Below are positions 35,264 to 44,217 of a DNA stretch of 64,000 nucleotides, one piece after another. Each line of letters starts with the position of its first letter. Positions within the stretch are counted from its first letter, which is position 1. The notes under the pieces are model-generated. The model saw only the letters and a list, made by a program, of their open reading frames with translations, did not search any database and was not told the DNA's origin. This DNA comes from an uncultured Geobacter sp. (GTDB lineage Bacteria; Desulfobacterota; Desulfuromonadia; Geobacterales; DSM-12255), in contig CALMBF010000077.1 of NCBI GenBank assembly GCA_937860145.1, positions 1 through 64,000 of the forward strand. The letters run 5' to 3'. The position numbers and the translations under genes were made by a program.

Positions 35264-36369
35264 TTCCTCACGACTCCTTCCCCGAGCAGGGACTCGACCG
35301 CGGCAAGGACCTCGCGGCTCTCCATTTCCAGCAGGCAGCGGCTTTCCGGCTCCCGGCCGGGACACCCCACCCCGCCGCACGGCACGCACTCCCACTCCTT
35401 CTGGAGCATGATGATCCTGCGGGAGGGCCGGGGCCCCCTGAGGATGGAGCGCTGCTCCTCAGCCGGCACGCTGTTGTCCCAGGGACCCCAGTAGGCGCCC
35501 GGGGTCGGACCGTAGAGGGCCACCACGGGGATGCCCGTTGTGGCGGCAAGATGGGTGATTGCCGTGTCCAGCCCCACGTAGAGGGCAGCACCCGCAAGGA
35601 GGCAGGTCATCTGGTTCAGGCTGAACGCGCCGGCAACGGTGAGGGGCCGATGCCGGCAGAGCTGCGCCGCCGCCTCGAGCTGGTTCACCTCGTCGGGAAG
35701 CGGCGACGAAGACCAGACCGGCTGCAGGCCGTATCTCCCGGCAATGGCATCACTCACCTCGGCAAAACGGTCCATGTGCCATACCTTGTGGCGCCCGCGG
35801 GCAAAGGGGTGAACGACGAAGTAGGGGCGATTGTCCCCCCGCTCCAGCGCCGAGGCGACCATGCGCTCGTCATCGCCATCCCAGAAAACCTTGCATTCAA
35901 GCTTCCCGGCGGGGATGCCGAGGGCATCGGCGACCTTCTTGCACCGGTAGGCGATATGTTCATACGGTTCGTACTTTACCGGATGGGTAAGAAGAATCTT
36001 TTTCCAGAAGGTCTTCAGGAAACCGTCATCCCGGTAGAAGCCGATGCGGCTCTGCCGGCCGGCCAGGATCGTCGCATAGGTCCCCCGGTCGGCGTAATTC
36101 ATGTTGATGGCCATGTCGTAACGACGGAAGATACTGCCGAAGTAGCTTTCACCCTGGGCACGGGCGTTCCTGTCGATATCGAACTGCCTGAAATAGATCA
36201 CCCGGCGCACGCGAGGGTCCTTTTCGAGGAACTCGCCGGTTTTGACCGTCACCAGGAGGTCGATTGCCGCCTCGGGGTAGGCGGCCTTCAGCAGGCCGAT
36301 CATCGGCGTCGTCAGTATCACGTCGCCGATAAGGCGCATCGAGCAGATGAGAATGGATCTGGGCTTCAT
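35260..36369 (-). CDS. Glycosyltransferase family 9 (heptosyltransferase-like)
   Basis: This 369-residue GT-B enzyme begins MKPRSILICSMRLIGDVILT, the heptosyltransferase start with its GD motif. The donor region includes FVVHPFARGRHKVWHMDRFA and LYVGLDTAITHLAATTGIPVVALYGPT. The C-terminus carries the cysteine cluster of RfaQ/WaaQ-like proteins (CVPCGGVGCPG, then RCLLEME). It probably adds a heptose to the LPS core, distinct from the WaaC and WaaF homologues upstream. The start at 36369 was chosen over a longer frame because it matches the family N-terminus. It is 17 nt from the preceding gene. Confidence 0.9.
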   Translation of the reverse strand: MKPRSILICSMRLIGDVILTTPMIGLLKAAYPEAAIDLLVTVKTGEFLEKDPRVRRVIYFRQFDIDRNARAQGESYFGSIFRRYDMAINMNYADRGTYATILAGRQSRIGFYRDDGFLKTFWKKILLTHPVKYEPYEHIAYRCKKVADALGIPAGKLECKVFWDGDDERMVASALERGDNRPYFVVHPFARGRHKVWHMDRFAEVSDAIAGRYGLQPVWSSSPLPDEVNQLEAAAQLCRHRPLTVAGAFSLNQMTCLLAGAALYVGLDTAITHLAATTGIPVVALYGPTPGAYWGPWDNSVPAEEQRSILRGPRPSRRIIMLQKEWECVPCGGVGCPGREPESRCLLEMESREVLAAVESLLGEGVVRK

Positions 36370-36386
36370 CGTCGCGCACCCCGGTC

Positions 36387-37202
36387 TCAGTAGAACCGGA
36401 GCTTCCCCCCCTGCCATTTTTCCCTCAGCGTGTGGCCGTAACGCACCTGCTCCCCCACCCTCCAGATCAGCTCCCGCGCCTTCGACCTGCGGCGCAGCAC
36501 GAAACGCTTCAGCCAGCCGAGCCGCCACTTCTCCCGGAAATACGCACGGTGTTCAGGGCCGTAACACCGCTTGGTGATCTCCTTCTTGACGTAATCCTGG
36601 GTCACGCAACCGTAGTGGTGCATGAACGAACAGCCGGTCGAGCCGCTGCGAAACCCCGCCGCCGCAGCACGCCAGAAGAAGTCCGTATCCTCGCCGCCAC
36701 CGATCCTGAAGTTCTCGTCGAACAGGCCGATCGCCTCGAATACCCGGCGGTTGACCATGAAGCAGACCCCGTGGGTCTCCCCCCGACGGACGACCTCTCC
36801 CATTGCCCCCATGTAGGTGCGGGCATAGGACGCAAGGTCGTAATTGTACTCCCCCTCCCGCAGGGCCGGACAGACGATATCCCACGAGTACCTCGCTGCG
36901 GCCGCGAGGAGGCCGTCCAGCCACCCTTCGGGGAGGAGCACGTCGTTGTTCAGCACCACGACCCAGGGTGACGATCCGGCCCGGACCCCCTGGTTCCAGG
37001 CAACCGCGCACCCCTGGTTCCGGTCGTTGCTGATCACCGAAATCCGCGGCAGACCTGCCAGATATTCCGTCGTGCCGTCCGTAGAGCCGTTGTTGACCAC
37101 GTAGATCCTCACCTCGGGGGGGACCGTGGCAAACAGGGACTCGAGGCACGGCCGGGTGTACTCCAGCTGGTTAAGAACGGGGATGACTATGTCTACGGGC
37201 AT
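36387..37202 (-). CDS. Family 2 glycosyltransferase (rhamnosyltransferase-like)
   Basis: This 271-residue GT-A enzyme begins MPVDIVIPVLNQLEYTRPCL. The donor-binding motif is VVNNGSTDGTTEYL and the metal-binding site is VVVLNNDVLLPEGWLDGLL. The acceptor/catalytic region is GLFDENFRIGGGEDTDFFWR, the ED pair being the likely catalytic base. The pattern resembles transferases that build O-antigen or core extensions. No membrane segment is present, so it acts at the cytoplasmic face. Its sugar cannot be deduced. Confidence 0.9.
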   Translation of the reverse strand: MPVDIVIPVLNQLEYTRPCLESLFATVPPEVRIYVVNNGSTDGTTEYLAGLPRISVISNDRNQGCAVAWNQGVRAGSSPWVVVLNNDVLLPEGWLDGLLAAAARYSWDIVCPALREGEYNYDLASYARTYMGAMGEVVRRGETHGVCFMVNRRVFEAIGLFDENFRIGGGEDTDFFWRAAAAGFRSGSTGCSFMHHYGCVTQDYVKKEITKRCYGPEHRAYFREKWRLGWLKRFVLRRRSKARELIWRVGEQVRYGHTLREKWQGGKLRFY

Positions 37203-37262
37203 GGAAGCGATCCTGGCTGGTGGTGGAATTCATATCGGAACATCGATCGTCGCACTGTCACC

Positions 37263-38177
37263 TCAAAGAAAGGGTGCACACAGGGCATAGACCCGCTTGA
37301 GAATGCTCCCCGCGAGCCTGCCGCCTCGGTACTTCAGCAGGGCACCGACGCTGTTGTCACCGTTCAGGCGCTGCAGTTTTCCCCGGCAGGCCCAGTTGTC
37401 CGCCCGGAGGTAGGCCCTGCGCATCCCGGTGAACGCCGCCATGTTGTTTTCGGTGGTCGCGAGCATTGCCTGCACGTAGCTCTTCTCCCGGGCAGGGGTG
37501 GCCGCATGGCCACCGGCGTGCACCCGGTAGGCCGCGACGGCGGTATCGATAAAACCGAGCAGATCGCGGGCCGCCAGGCGGTAGTAAAAATCCCGGTCCT
37601 CGACGGCGATCGACTCGTCATACCCCCCCACCAGGTCATACAGTTCCCGGCGTGCCAGGAAGACCGGGCCGGGGACGCACCAGTGGAATACCAGTTCGTA
37701 ACTCAGGAGTTTCGGGGAAGCGAGACGGGATACCTCCGTCTTGAAAAGTGCGGCCAGGGCACTTTGGGCGGTTACTTCACCGGCATCGTTGACAACCACG
37801 CTGTCGGCAAAGACCGCCATCTTCTCCGGATGCCCCTGCAGGTAAGCGACCCGCGCGCCGATCCCCCCGGGGAGGAGGTAGTCGTCGCTGGCAAGGAAGG
37901 CGATGAAGGGGCCGGCGGCCAGGCCGACGAGTTCGTTGAGAGTCCTGGTTATGCCCCGGTTCTCCCGGCTGTAACAGCGGAAGTCGACGAGATGCTCCCC
38001 CCGGCCCGACTCGCGCCACCGTGCAACCACGTCCAGCGAATCGTCCTTCGACCCGTCGTCGATGATCACGATCTCCTTGGCAGGATAGGGGTCTTCGACG
38101 ATGCTGTCAAGGCAACGCTCGATATAGGCCGCGTGATTGTAGAGCGGGATGACGACACTGACGAGGGGATCGGTCAC
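37263..38177 (-). CDS. Family 2 glycosyltransferase
   Basis: This 304-residue GT-A enzyme begins [20 protein letters not shown]. The nucleotide motif is [16 protein letters not shown]. The DxD-type site is [32 protein letters not shown] is the acceptor-side acidic motif. The GTG start at 38177 overlaps the stop of the aminotransferase gene (GTGA), so it is coupled to the 3-amino-sugar genes and is a candidate for transferring that sugar. The last helix-rich part is unremarkable. Confidence 0.9.
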   Translation of the reverse strand: MTDPLVSVVIPLYNHAAYIERCLDSIVEDPYPAKEIVIIDDGSKDDSLDVVARWRESGRGEHLVDFRCYSRENRGITRTLNELVGLAAGPFIAFLASDDYLLPGGIGARVAYLQGHPEKMAVFADSVVVNDAGEVTAQSALAALFKTEVSRLASPKLLSYELVFHWCVPGPVFLARRELYDLVGGYDESIAVEDRDFYYRLAARDLLGFIDTAVAAYRVHAGGHAATPAREKSYVQAMLATTENNMAAFTGMRRAYLRADNWACRGKLQRLNGDNSVGALLKYRGGRLAGSILKRVYALCAPFL

Positions 38178-39307
38178 CGTGACTCCGAGTAAAAGTTATT
38201 GATAGCGTCGCAGACATACCCGACGTCGTCCGTTGTCAGCGTCGGTCCCATCGGCAGGCTCAGGACCTCCCGGTGAATGGACTCGGTACGGGGGAAACAC
38301 CCCTCCCCCAGCTCCAGCTCCGCATAGGCCGGCTGCAGGTGGGGCGGGATCGGGTAATGGATCACGGTGCCGACACCGCAGCGGGAAAGATGCTGCTGCA
38401 ATTCGTCCCGCCGCTTGCTGCGCACCACAAAGAGGTGCCACACCGGTTCCGCCCAGTCGGGGACAACCGGCAGAACCACCCCGCTCTCCTGCAACCGGGA
38501 GAGATACAGTGAAGCCATCTCGGCACGATGCCGGTTGTCACCGTCGAGGGTTGTCAGCTTCTCCCGCAGCAGCGCAGCCTGCAGCTCGTCCAGCCGGGAA
38601 TTGAACCCCTTGACATCATTGTAATATTTCACCTTGGAGCCGTAATTGCGCAGGACGCGGATCTGCTCGGCCAGGGCCCCGTCGTCCGTCGTGACGGCAC
38701 CACCATCACCCAGGGCACCGAGGTTTTTCCCCGGATAGAAACTGAACCCGGCCGCATCACCCAGTGATCCGGCTCTCCTCCCCTTATAGCGTGCACCGTG
38801 CGCCTGGGCGGCATCCTCGATCACCTTCAGGCCGTGGCGTGCGGCGACCTCGTTGATACGGTCCATGTCAGCAGGCTGCCCGTAGAGGTGCACCGCCATG
38901 ATTGCCTTGGTGCGCGGCGTGACAGCCGCTTCGATCAGCGCAGGGTCCAGGTTGCACGTGGCGGCATCGGGCTCCACGGGGACCGGCGTTGCCCCGGCGT
39001 AGGAGACGGCAAGCCAGGTCGCGATATAGGTATTGGCCGGAACAATCACCTCGTCACCGGCACCGATACCGTAAGCCCGGAGGATCAGATGGAGGGCGTC
39101 CAGGCCATTGCCGACCCCGATCGCATGGCGTGCGCCGCAGTATGCCGCAAACTCCTCCTCGAAGGCGGCGAGCTCACGCCCCATGATGTACCAACCGCCC
39201 TCCAGCACCCGCTTGAACGCGTTCTCCAGTCCCGTTCGGTGTGCCGAGTTGACGGCCCCCAGGTCCAGAAACGGTATCTCCTGCCGGACACCACCCGGAA
39301 TGCTCAT
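38174..39307 (-). CDS. DegT/DnrJ-family sugar aminotransferase (FdtB/QdtB-like)
   Basis: This 377-residue PLP enzyme forms the internal aldimine through the lysine in [19 protein letters not shown]. Other family motifs are [40 protein letters not shown] and the aspartate in [15 protein letters not shown]. It begins 4 nt inside the ketoisomerase gene, and that pairing is diagnostic of dTDP-3-amino-3,6-dideoxyhexose synthesis: Fuc3N with FdtA/FdtB or Qui3N with QdtA/QdtB. Which epimer is made depends on the isomerase and is not decided here. Confidence 0.9.
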   Translation of the reverse strand: MSIPGGVRQEIPFLDLGAVNSAHRTGLENAFKRVLEGGWYIMGRELAAFEEEFAAYCGARHAIGVGNGLDALHLILRAYGIGAGDEVIVPANTYIATWLAVSYAGATPVPVEPDAATCNLDPALIEAAVTPRTKAIMAVHLYGQPADMDRINEVAARHGLKVIEDAAQAHGARYKGRRAGSLGDAAGFSFYPGKNLGALGDGGAVTTDDGALAEQIRVLRNYGSKVKYYNDVKGFNSRLDELQAALLREKLTTLDGDNRHRAEMASLYLSRLQESGVVLPVVPDWAEPVWHLFVVRSKRRDELQQHLSRCGVGTVIHYPIPPHLQPAYAELELGEGCFPRTESIHREVLSLPMGPTLTTDDVGYVCDAINNFYSESR

Positions 39308-39720
39308 ATCCCCCCCGCTTTCACCTGCGTGATGAAGGTGGCATAGTCGCGGTAGTAATCATCCTCGTCGTACAGGTTCGAGGCGAGGACCATGCAGACG
39401 GAGCCGGAAGAGAAGTTATCCAGCTCCCGCCAGATCATGGGGCATACGTAGAGGCCGTAGTACGAGCGGTTCAAATGGAAGCGCCGTTTTTCATGGCCGT
39501 CGTCCAGCAGCACGTCGAAACTCCCCGACATGGCCACGATCAGCTGGTGAAGCCCCTTGTGGGCATGCCCCCCCCGCTCGGCACCGCCAGGGACATCGTA
39601 GAGGTAATAGACCCGTTTGATATCAAACGGAACGTGTCGCTCTCCTTCGATAAAGGTCAAATTACCCCGGGGATCTGAAATCTTGGGCAATTCGATAATG
39701 TTACAGTTAAAAATGCTCAT
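39304..39720 (-). CDS. dTDP-4-dehydro-6-deoxy-D-glucose 3,4-ketoisomerase (FdtA/QdtA family)
   Basis: This 138-residue cupin opens [20 protein letters not shown] and contains the sugar-nucleotide site [20 protein letters not shown] and the later [20 protein letters not shown], as in FdtA and QdtA. It converts the 4-keto to the 3-keto sugar, which the adjacent DegT enzyme aminates. FdtA and QdtA differ in the stereochemistry at C4, and the motif alone does not separate them. Its start overlaps the acetyltransferase gene by 14 nt and its end overlaps the aminotransferase by 4 nt. Confidence 0.9.
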   Translation of the reverse strand: MSIFNCNIIELPKISDPRGNLTFIEGERHVPFDIKRVYYLYDVPGGAERGGHAHKGLHQLIVAMSGSFDVLLDDGHEKRRFHLNRSYYGLYVCPMIWRELDNFSSGSVCMVLASNLYDEDDYYRDYATFITQVKAGGI

Positions 39721-40243
39721 ATAGCACCTGTGCAGGCAAATACTTTAAGTATTTTTTCTTGATGGACTCATATTGTGAAAGAGGCAGCTCGTAATAGACG
39801 TCAAGCTCATCAGATTTTATGATTGTCGCTCCCATTCTTTCGTGGAAAGCTCTAACTTTGGTATTTTCAATACGTACATCGAAATGACAATGCTTGAATT
39901 TCAAGAAATAGAAGGCGAACTCATACACCAACAAGGCAGATTCAATACCAGCGGTGGCAGGAGCGTCAGAACTCAATAACCAGCTTCCCCAGCAGAAAGA
40001 GTCACCGATAAAATCATAAATGCGGACGGCCCCGCACGGTTCATCATCTTTGTTACAAATTATGAAATAATACTCAGTTTTTCTCGCTTCTCTAACTTTA
40101 TAGTCAATCAACCAGTTACGTTGATTTTCTACATCAACCTTGGTCAAAAACTTGTTTTTCCGGTCAGCTCTCAAGTTCACCATGAATTCTGCGTCTTCGA
40201 GTTCCACTAACCGTAAGTTGATATTTTTGCCGGTAATTTTCAT
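39707..40243 (-). CDS. GNAT-family N-acetyltransferase, probably sugar-modifying
   Basis: This 178-residue protein has a GNAT fold with NINLRLVELEDAEFMVNLRA at the start. The acetyl-CoA region appears near GSWLLSSDAPATAGIESALL, and the C-terminal segment is FDVRIENTKVRAFHERMGA. The pattern resembles PseH/RimJ-like acetyltransferases in surface-polysaccharide clusters, and overlap with the ketoisomerase gene makes the amino sugar the likely acceptor. The stretch is visibly AT-rich compared with neighbours, suggesting separate origin. ATG 40243 is preferred to an open frame back to 40312. The 126-nt gap upstream (40244-40369) is AT-rich and may hold a promoter. Confidence 0.82.
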   Translation of the reverse strand: MKITGKNINLRLVELEDAEFMVNLRADRKNKFLTKVDVENQRNWLIDYKVREARKTEYYFIICNKDDEPCGAVRIYDFIGDSFCWGSWLLSSDAPATAGIESALLVYEFAFYFLKFKHCHFDVRIENTKVRAFHERMGATIIKSDELDVYYELPLSQYESIKKKYLKYLPAQVLYEHF

Positions 40244-40369
40244 AAACGTCCCATTGCCCGAAGAAGTTCTGCTGTTCTGCTCACATTTATCGATGTTGTT
40301 TCCAAAAATCAAGCTCTCGCAGGTGGTTTCACTGCTATCACCTCAGCACATATAACACATTTGAATATT

Positions 40370-41422
40370 TCATGGCATCGTCTCCTGAATATGAAGGCTC
40401 TGTTTTATCGTCGCATCGATTTGAGCATCCAGATTACCGGCAGTGAGCAGAACGCCTATCCCTTCATCTTCCTGCGTCTGCCTTCCGGTCATGATACGCA
40501 TCAATGGAGTTGCGCGTTCCGGGTACAGATGATGGGCATCCATAAAGTTTCTCCTGTCCATGGTGAAACGGTTGACATACATGAAGTTGTATGCCCGTCC
40601 GAATGCTCTGACAATATCCCGAAGCCATCGATCATAGTCCGGTAACCTGCCGCTCTTTACGAGAAGGGCAAAGAGCTCCCTCGTCACGGGTGTGGTAAAA
40701 ACCACAAACTCAACATTGGGATGCCCCTCTTTGAGCTGTCGCAGGATAGTGTAATAATCCCGGTTATATCTGTAATCACCGTAAATGGTCTTAGCATACA
40801 AATCCAGCTGCTTGTTGAACTGCCGGTCAGACTCTTCCTGTCCCATGAATTGGGTAACCTTATCGATCGTTACCCGATCATACTTGAAAACTTCCTTTTT
40901 CCCTCGCAACATCTTGAACGAGTATTTCAGAGCATTCCTGCCTATATATGGCGAAACGGTCTGAAACGGATCAACAACAGATGCGTGGTAATACCCGGGC
41001 GGTTTGGCATGCTCATGGGTAATGGCATTGCTGCCGTAAAAATCCAGTCCCAGAAAGACAACAACCCTGCCGTTTCCATTCTTCTTGAGGAAAAAGTCCA
41101 GATACTCTCCGGCTTCGTCCGGATACAACGATGGCAAAGCATAATTGAACAGCCTGTAAGGGAGAAAATCCTGTTGCCTGAACTGCTCTGCACGACTGCT
41201 TCCAAGGAGCAGAGCATCGTACTTTTCATTACCGTGGTACAGGCGGTTGGTTTTCTGGACCCTGGTGTCAATGACCGGCACGTAACGGTTACCTGGATGA
41301 ACAGAGCTGAATATCATCAGAGGGTCGAAATAACCGTTGAACGTTGCTATGGCCGCAAAGACGAAGAAAAGCAGCCCGATGCAGGAGAGGAAAAATTTTC
41401 GATAAACTTTGTTAGCTCTCAT
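40370..41422 (-). CDS. Membrane-anchored SGNH-like protein, DltD-like
   Basis: This 350-residue protein has one N-terminal helix (FLSCIGLLFFVFAAIATFNG), then a large extracytoplasmic domain. The block-I serine is in LLLGSSRAEQF (GSSR at 74-77). A C-terminal MDAHHLYPE gives a DxxH-like pair, the geometry of the SGNH fold and of DltD (GSS and DxxH). It follows a second SGNH-like gene by 17 nt, beyond the MBOAT gene, and probably moves or finishes acyl transfer in the periplasm. The acyl group and acceptor are unknown. Base composition becomes AT-richer from here towards the acetyltransferase gene. Confidence 0.7.
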   Translation of the reverse strand: MRANKVYRKFFLSCIGLLFFVFAAIATFNGYFDPLMIFSSVHPGNRYVPVIDTRVQKTNRLYHGNEKYDALLLGSSRAEQFRQQDFLPYRLFNYALPSLYPDEAGEYLDFFLKKNGNGRVVVFLGLDFYGSNAITHEHAKPPGYYHASVVDPFQTVSPYIGRNALKYSFKMLRGKKEVFKYDRVTIDKVTQFMGQEESDRQFNKQLDLYAKTIYGDYRYNRDYYTILRQLKEGHPNVEFVVFTTPVTRELFALLVKSGRLPDYDRWLRDIVRAFGRAYNFMYVNRFTMDRRNFMDAHHLYPERATPLMRIMTGRQTQEDEGIGVLLTAGNLDAQIDATIKQSLHIQETMP

Positions 41423-41439
41423 AATCAGGCATTCGTCGA

Positions 41440-42483
41440 TCAGGGGAACCGCACAACCGAAAATATCTTCTCCGATGCTTTCCAGCTGGAGTGGGTATCG
41501 TCGGCATAAAAAATATCCTTTTCCCCTTTTGCCAGCTCTTCCCTGAGCAGCTCCTTCGTGTCGATGTACTGGTACCGTTTTGCCAGGGGGCGCAAGAGTT
41601 CGAAAAACTGGCTTTCGGGGTACGTCGGACGGACCAGCCAGTTCCGGTACAGGGTGTATTTATCCACATAGGGCATATAGATCAGCCTGATGCCATGGGC
41701 GCTGAGTCTGTCGGCGAGCATGTTCATGTTCTCGTTGAGCGCACCCACCTCTGCAGCACCGAACTTAGGTTTATAGGGCAAATAGAGCAGCTTGTCACCC
41801 TTTGTGACGGAAAAAAAATCACCCTTCAGATCGGCAACGCGTACGTCACCGAACAGGCCATGGTCCGTGAACCTGAACCAGAGGGCATTGAAAAGAAACT
41901 TGAAGTTGCCGTTGTTTATGAACGACACGTCGGGAGGATGGGAAGCATGGGGGTACAAGCGGTACCCCCGGACCGTCTCAAGGGGCTCCACCCGGGAAAA
42001 ATCGACCGGATGAGCCAACTCCTTGATGCCGCGTTCGCTTGCCTCTATGAGGACGTAGCGGGGACGGACCTTGTCGAGGAAGCCGTTGTTGAGAAACAGC
42101 GAGATCGTGGTGATGAAATCGACATCCTTGTAATGGTCGAGGTTGAGCACCGTCATGTCGTAGCGTGTCGCGATATAGTCCTGGTAATACCGGTTATACC
42201 CGCCACCGCCCCCCTGGGAAAAGGAGTCGCCGATCGTGACCATGTCGACCGGCTGGCCCGCGTACTCCTTGAGGGAGATATGGCGTCGCGGCAGGTCGAC
42301 CCTGTTGTGCCGGGGCATCTTGGAACCAGGGATATACCCCATGCGGGTGAGATCGCCCCCGTCGAAGTGGGCATCGGTTATCAGGTCCTGGGTCCAGCTC
42401 TTCCAGATGACCCCGTTCAGGGCCACGAACACGACAAGCATCCCTGCAAGGATGAGTACCAAACGTTTATACCGCATATTCAC
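41440..42483 (-). CDS. Membrane-anchored SGNH-like protein, AlgJ/AlgX-like
   Basis: This 347-residue protein has an N-terminal helix (LVLILAGMLVVFVALNGVIW) and a periplasmic domain. The nucleophile motif is VTIGDSFSQGGGGG (GDS at 85-87). The C-terminus has YADDTHSSW (D329, H331, W334), comparable to the DTHW-type motif of AlgJ/AlgX and PatB O-acetyltransferases. It starts 2 nt after the MBOAT gene ends, so it is tightly coupled to it. Together with the following GSSR protein this gives two different SGNH partners for one MBOAT, which may act on different donors or acceptors. Confidence 0.75.
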   Translation of the reverse strand: MNMRYKRLVLILAGMLVVFVALNGVIWKSWTQDLITDAHFDGGDLTRMGYIPGSKMPRHNRVDLPRRHISLKEYAGQPVDMVTIGDSFSQGGGGGYNRYYQDYIATRYDMTVLNLDHYKDVDFITTISLFLNNGFLDKVRPRYVLIEASERGIKELAHPVDFSRVEPLETVRGYRLYPHASHPPDVSFINNGNFKFLFNALWFRFTDHGLFGDVRVADLKGDFFSVTKGDKLLYLPYKPKFGAAEVGALNENMNMLADRLSAHGIRLIYMPYVDKYTLYRNWLVRPTYPESQFFELLRPLAKRYQYIDTKELLREELAKGEKDIFYADDTHSSWKASEKIFSVVRFP

Positions 42484-42485
42484 CG

Positions 42486-43958
42486 TCAGAATTGGAAATA
42501 GAGAAACTCGCTGACCTGGCTTATGTTCAGGAGCCCCCAGAAGGCAATCGTCACAAGCACGGCAAAGTGCTTCCAGTCGGGTTTCAGACCTTCGACGGCC
42601 TGCATCGAGTTCCGGCAGGTGACCGCGAAAACCAGGGCGAGCAGCGCATAGATGTACGTCCGGTCATTGCCGTTGATGCCATCGAGCCAGGAGCCGCTGA
42701 AGTTGACCCCCAACCGTTCGAGCAGGTGGACCTTCTTGAGTGAACGATGCATGGTGACCCCGTTGACCCCGGCCATCCCCGCGAAGACCTTCATGGCCCC
42801 CTCCAGGGACTTTGCCCTGAAGAAGACGAAGGAGGCGTTCACGAAGTTGAAGGTGATCAGCCAGGCGAGGAAACGGGGCATCGACAGTTTCCTCTTGCGC
42901 CAGATGTGGTTGATCACCAGTGCCGCACCGTGCAGCCCGCCCCAGATGATGAAGGTCCAGCCGGCCCCGTGCCAGATGCCGGATATCAGCATCGCCAGGA
43001 AAATGGCCGCCAGCGAGACACCGAAGGTAATGCGGCCGAACGACCGGAGGATCGGGGCATAGAGGTAGGTGGTGACAAACTCCGTCAGGGTCATGTGCCA
43101 CCGCTTCCAGAAATCGATGATGCCGGTGGCCTTGTACGGGCTGTTGAAGTTGATCGGGAGCCGTATGTTGAACATCCAGCCGATCCCGACCGCCATGTCG
43201 CTGTAGCCGCTGAAATCGAAGTAGAGCTGCAGGGTATAGGAGAGGCTCGCCAGCCATGCCTCGAAGAACGTGAGCGATGGTGCGGTGTCGAAACCCGGCG
43301 TGGCCCAGGCGGCAAACTGGTCGGCGATGATCACCTTCTTGAACAGGCCGATGAAGAAGAGGGCAAGCCCGAAATAGAGGTTTTTCCAGTTGATCACTTT
43401 GTTCCTCAGGTGGTCGAACTGGGGCATCATCTCCTTGTGGTGGAGGATCGGTCCGGCCAGCAGGTGCGGGAAGAAGGTCACGAACAGCGCATAGTTCAGC
43501 AGGTTGCGCTCCTCCACGAGCCCCTCGTAGGCATCCACCAGGAAGGCGATCTGGGTGATGGTGAAGAAGCTGATCCCCAGGGGGAGCACGATCTTCAGCA
43601 GCGGCAGCCCGGTCCCGAACAGGGCATTCACGTTGCCGATGAAGAAATCCAGGTACTTGAACCAGCAGAGGAGCAGGATATTGGCCGTCACGCCGACGAC
43701 AAAGATCGCTTTCTTGGAAACGAGCTTCCGTTTCAGGTCGTCGTACTCGACCAGCACTCCACCGATGGTGTAGTTGAACAGTATCGACCCGAGAATCAAC
43801 GGCAGGTAGCGGACATCCCACCAGCTGTAAAAGACAAGCGACGCAAACAGAAGCCACGACCTGGCCGCAACCGTCAACCGCCAGTGCAGCAGCAGGAAGT
43901 AGCCGACCAGTACCAGGGGGAGGAACGCGAAGATAAATACGAGGGAATTGAAGAGCAT
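42486..43958 (-). CDS. MBOAT-family membrane-bound O-acyltransferase (AlgI/DltB-like)
   Basis: This 490-residue protein has about eleven membrane segments and the MBOAT core. It opens MLFNSLVFIFAFLPLVLVGY and contains LYFDFSGYSDMAVGIGWMFN, then NFNSPYKATGIIDFWKRWHM. The catalytic histidine lies in ISGIWHGAGWTFIIWGGLHG. MBOAT proteins pass an acyl group from a cytoplasmic donor across the membrane, as AlgI does for alginate and DltB for D-alanine. The gene is 19 nt after an acyl-carrier protein, which points to carrier-bound acyl as donor rather than free acyl-CoA. The acceptor is probably LPS or another exported glycan of this cluster. Confidence 0.92.
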   Translation of the reverse strand: MLFNSLVFIFAFLPLVLVGYFLLLHWRLTVAARSWLLFASLVFYSWWDVRYLPLILGSILFNYTIGGVLVEYDDLKRKLVSKKAIFVVGVTANILLLCWFKYLDFFIGNVNALFGTGLPLLKIVLPLGISFFTITQIAFLVDAYEGLVEERNLLNYALFVTFFPHLLAGPILHHKEMMPQFDHLRNKVINWKNLYFGLALFFIGLFKKVIIADQFAAWATPGFDTAPSLTFFEAWLASLSYTLQLYFDFSGYSDMAVGIGWMFNIRLPINFNSPYKATGIIDFWKRWHMTLTEFVTTYLYAPILRSFGRITFGVSLAAIFLAMLISGIWHGAGWTFIIWGGLHGAALVINHIWRKRKLSMPRFLAWLITFNFVNASFVFFRAKSLEGAMKVFAGMAGVNGVTMHRSLKKVHLLERLGVNFSGSWLDGINGNDRTYIYALLALVFAVTCRNSMQAVEGLKPDWKHFAVLVTIAFWGLLNISQVSEFLYFQF

Positions 43959-43977
43959 CGGTCTAACGTTCCCCCTG

Positions 43978-44211
43978 CTACGCGAGCTTCCGGTTAATCA
44001 GATCCAGCATCTCTCCCACATTCTTCAGCCGCTGAAGCTCACCCAGGGCAAATTTGATCTTGAAGCCTAGTTCAAGGGCAATGACCAAGTTCATGTGGGT
44101 CAGGGAGTCCCACTCCTCGATGTCGTCGGCAGTCGTCGACCTGGTGAGCACGATCGACTCATCGTCGAATACCTGGCGGAAAATCGGGTTCAGCATCTCC
44201 AGTGTTATCAT
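43978..44211 (-). CDS. Acyl-carrier protein (dedicated, DltC-like position)
   Basis: This 77-residue acidic helical protein has the phosphopantetheine site EEWDSLTHMNLVIALEL, serine 36. It is distinct in sequence from housekeeping AcpP (it lacks the DSLDTVE motif), so it is a specialised carrier. It lies between the AMP-forming ligase (6 nt) and the MBOAT gene (19 nt), the position DltC occupies between DltA and DltB functions. It should be loaded by the ligase and unloaded by the MBOAT protein. A 4'-phosphopantetheinyl transferase is not encoded nearby. Confidence 0.88.
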   Translation of the reverse strand: MITLEMLNPIFRQVFDDESIVLTRSTTADDIEEWDSLTHMNLVIALELGFKIKFALGELQRLKNVGEMLDLINRKLA

Positions 44212-44217
44212 TTCTGT

